Positions 6,443-6,907 of a stretch of DNA of 6,907 bases are shown one piece after another. The DNA lies in NCBI GenBank assembly GCA_011051475.1, contig DRLE01000104.1, positions 1-6,907 of the forward strand, in the 5' to 3' direction. The position numbers were made by a program, and so were the translations under genes. How positions within the stretch are numbered: the first letter of the stretch is position 1; the number at the start of each line of letters is the position of its first letter. The notes under the pieces were generated by a model that was not told the DNA's origin, ran no database searches, and saw only the letters and a program-made list of their open reading frames with translations. The stretch is from Gammaproteobacteria bacterium (GTDB taxonomy: Bacteria > Pseudomonadota > Gammaproteobacteria > SZUA-229).

Positions 6443-6907
6443 ATGTGTAATCAGCATCCGTTATTCTGTTTCAATCTCCCGCTAAAGACTTTCCCGGGTG
6501 CCAGCCATAGACGCAATCTTTATTGCCTGCTTCTGTGTTTACTCGCATCACCGGCTGCCATTGCCGGTACCGAGACTATTAGCCCCGAACCTGAAAAAGA
6601 AACCAGCACTGTCCGTGAAGAAGCCCAGGCCCGTGAAATAACGGCAGAAGAAGATCCCCTGGCGGAACGTGAAGCGCACAAGGAAGAACGCGAAAGCCGC
6701 TGGTACAGTGAGCCCAACAAGCTGCGCGTCTACGGCAGTGGCCGGCTGCGCTATCGAGATACCGGACTGGGTGGTGTCTGGGGCGATGGTGGCTCGCGTG
6801 CCGGGGTTGAGTCTCACTGGCAGATGCTGCCAAAACGCTGGCTTTTCGCCGGCGCCGAGATTGGCTTCAGCCTGCTTGACAAGATCGACCAGCTGCTCGA
6901 CCCTGGC
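6443..6907 (+). CDS. Secreted porin-like outer-membrane protein, N-terminal 155 codons (continues past the right edge)
   Basis: The frame stays open to the right edge. Residues 1-41 look like a long Sec signal peptide: a 24-residue N-region ending in HRR, a hydrophobic core LYCLLLCLLA (26-35) and an SPAAIA cleavage site before G42. Residues 44-86 are very rich in Glu and Arg, with repeated EE, RE and ER pairs, and look helical, possibly a coiled coil. From about 93 the sequence turns into alternating beta-strand patterns typical of Gram-negative general porins: LRVYGSGRLRYR (94-105), then GDGGSRAGVE (114-123), the usual place of the porin GxxSRxG motif, and WLFAGAEIGFSL (133-144). The start is ATG at 6443, directly after an in-frame TGA, and it is the only in-frame ATG before the signal peptide. 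No good Shine-Dalgarno site lies 5-12 bases upstream, so the true start is less certain. A general or substrate-selective porin is the best guess; the specific substrate cannot be told. Confidence 0.72.
   Translation, partial: MCNQHPLFCFNLPLKTFPGASHRRNLYCLLLCLLASPAAIAGTETISPEPEKETSTVREEAQAREITAEEDPLAEREAHKEERESRWYSEPNKLRVYGSGRLRYRDTGLGGVWGDGGSRAGVESHWQMLPKRWLFAGAEIGFSLLDKIDQLLDPG

Noticed and set aside
6520..6833. Minus-strand frames of 66-89 codons at the right edge
   Set aside because: They are antisense to the plus-strand frame that has a signal peptide and porin-like strands, and they show no recognisable protein character.

Overview
The window looks like chromosomal DNA from a Gram-negative bacterium, most likely a gammaproteobacterium or similar proteobacterium. 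The reasons are an exported porin-like protein with a Sec signal peptide at the right edge, compact minus-strand genes with ordinary Shine-Dalgarno sites, and moderately high GC. This placement is an inference from gene content. No marker gene is present.

Layout from left to right. (1) 1-1380, minus strand: the N-terminal 460 codons of a bacterial family X DNA polymerase (PolX), with HhH motifs, the polymerase active site and the start of the PHP nuclease domain. The gene runs off the left edge. (2) 1381-1665: a 285-base gap with no convincing gene but two inverted-repeat structures. (3) 1666-6257, minus strand, transcribed right to left: an MgtC/SapB-DUF4010 family membrane protein (4986-6257), then a CtpF/Ca2+-type P-type cation ATPase (2205-4895), then the manganese exporter MntP (1666-2208). 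The ATPase stop and the mntP start overlap by 4 bases. A probable intrinsic terminator or attenuator lies between the first two genes. (4) 6258-6442: a divergent intergenic region carrying short repeats around the start of the MgtC-like gene. (5) 6443 to the right edge, plus strand: the N-terminal 155 codons of a secreted, porin-like outer-membrane protein with an unusual Glu/Arg-rich segment after the signal peptide.

How the genes may work together: the three central genes all encode inner-membrane proteins linked to divalent cations. MntP exports Mn2+. P2A-type ATPases pump Ca2+ and/or Mn2+. MgtC-family proteins are tied to Mg2+ limitation and membrane homeostasis. The simplest reading is a divalent-cation (probably Mn2+) efflux and homeostasis cassette. 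PolX, an enzyme family that favours Mn2+, lies downstream in the same orientation. All full-length genes are intact, with no frameshifts, insertion sequences, tRNAs or CRISPR arrays seen. I see no clearly new system. The points most worth a second look are the cassette itself, a missing transmembrane Asp in the ATPase, the structured polX leader and the porin's charged N-terminus.
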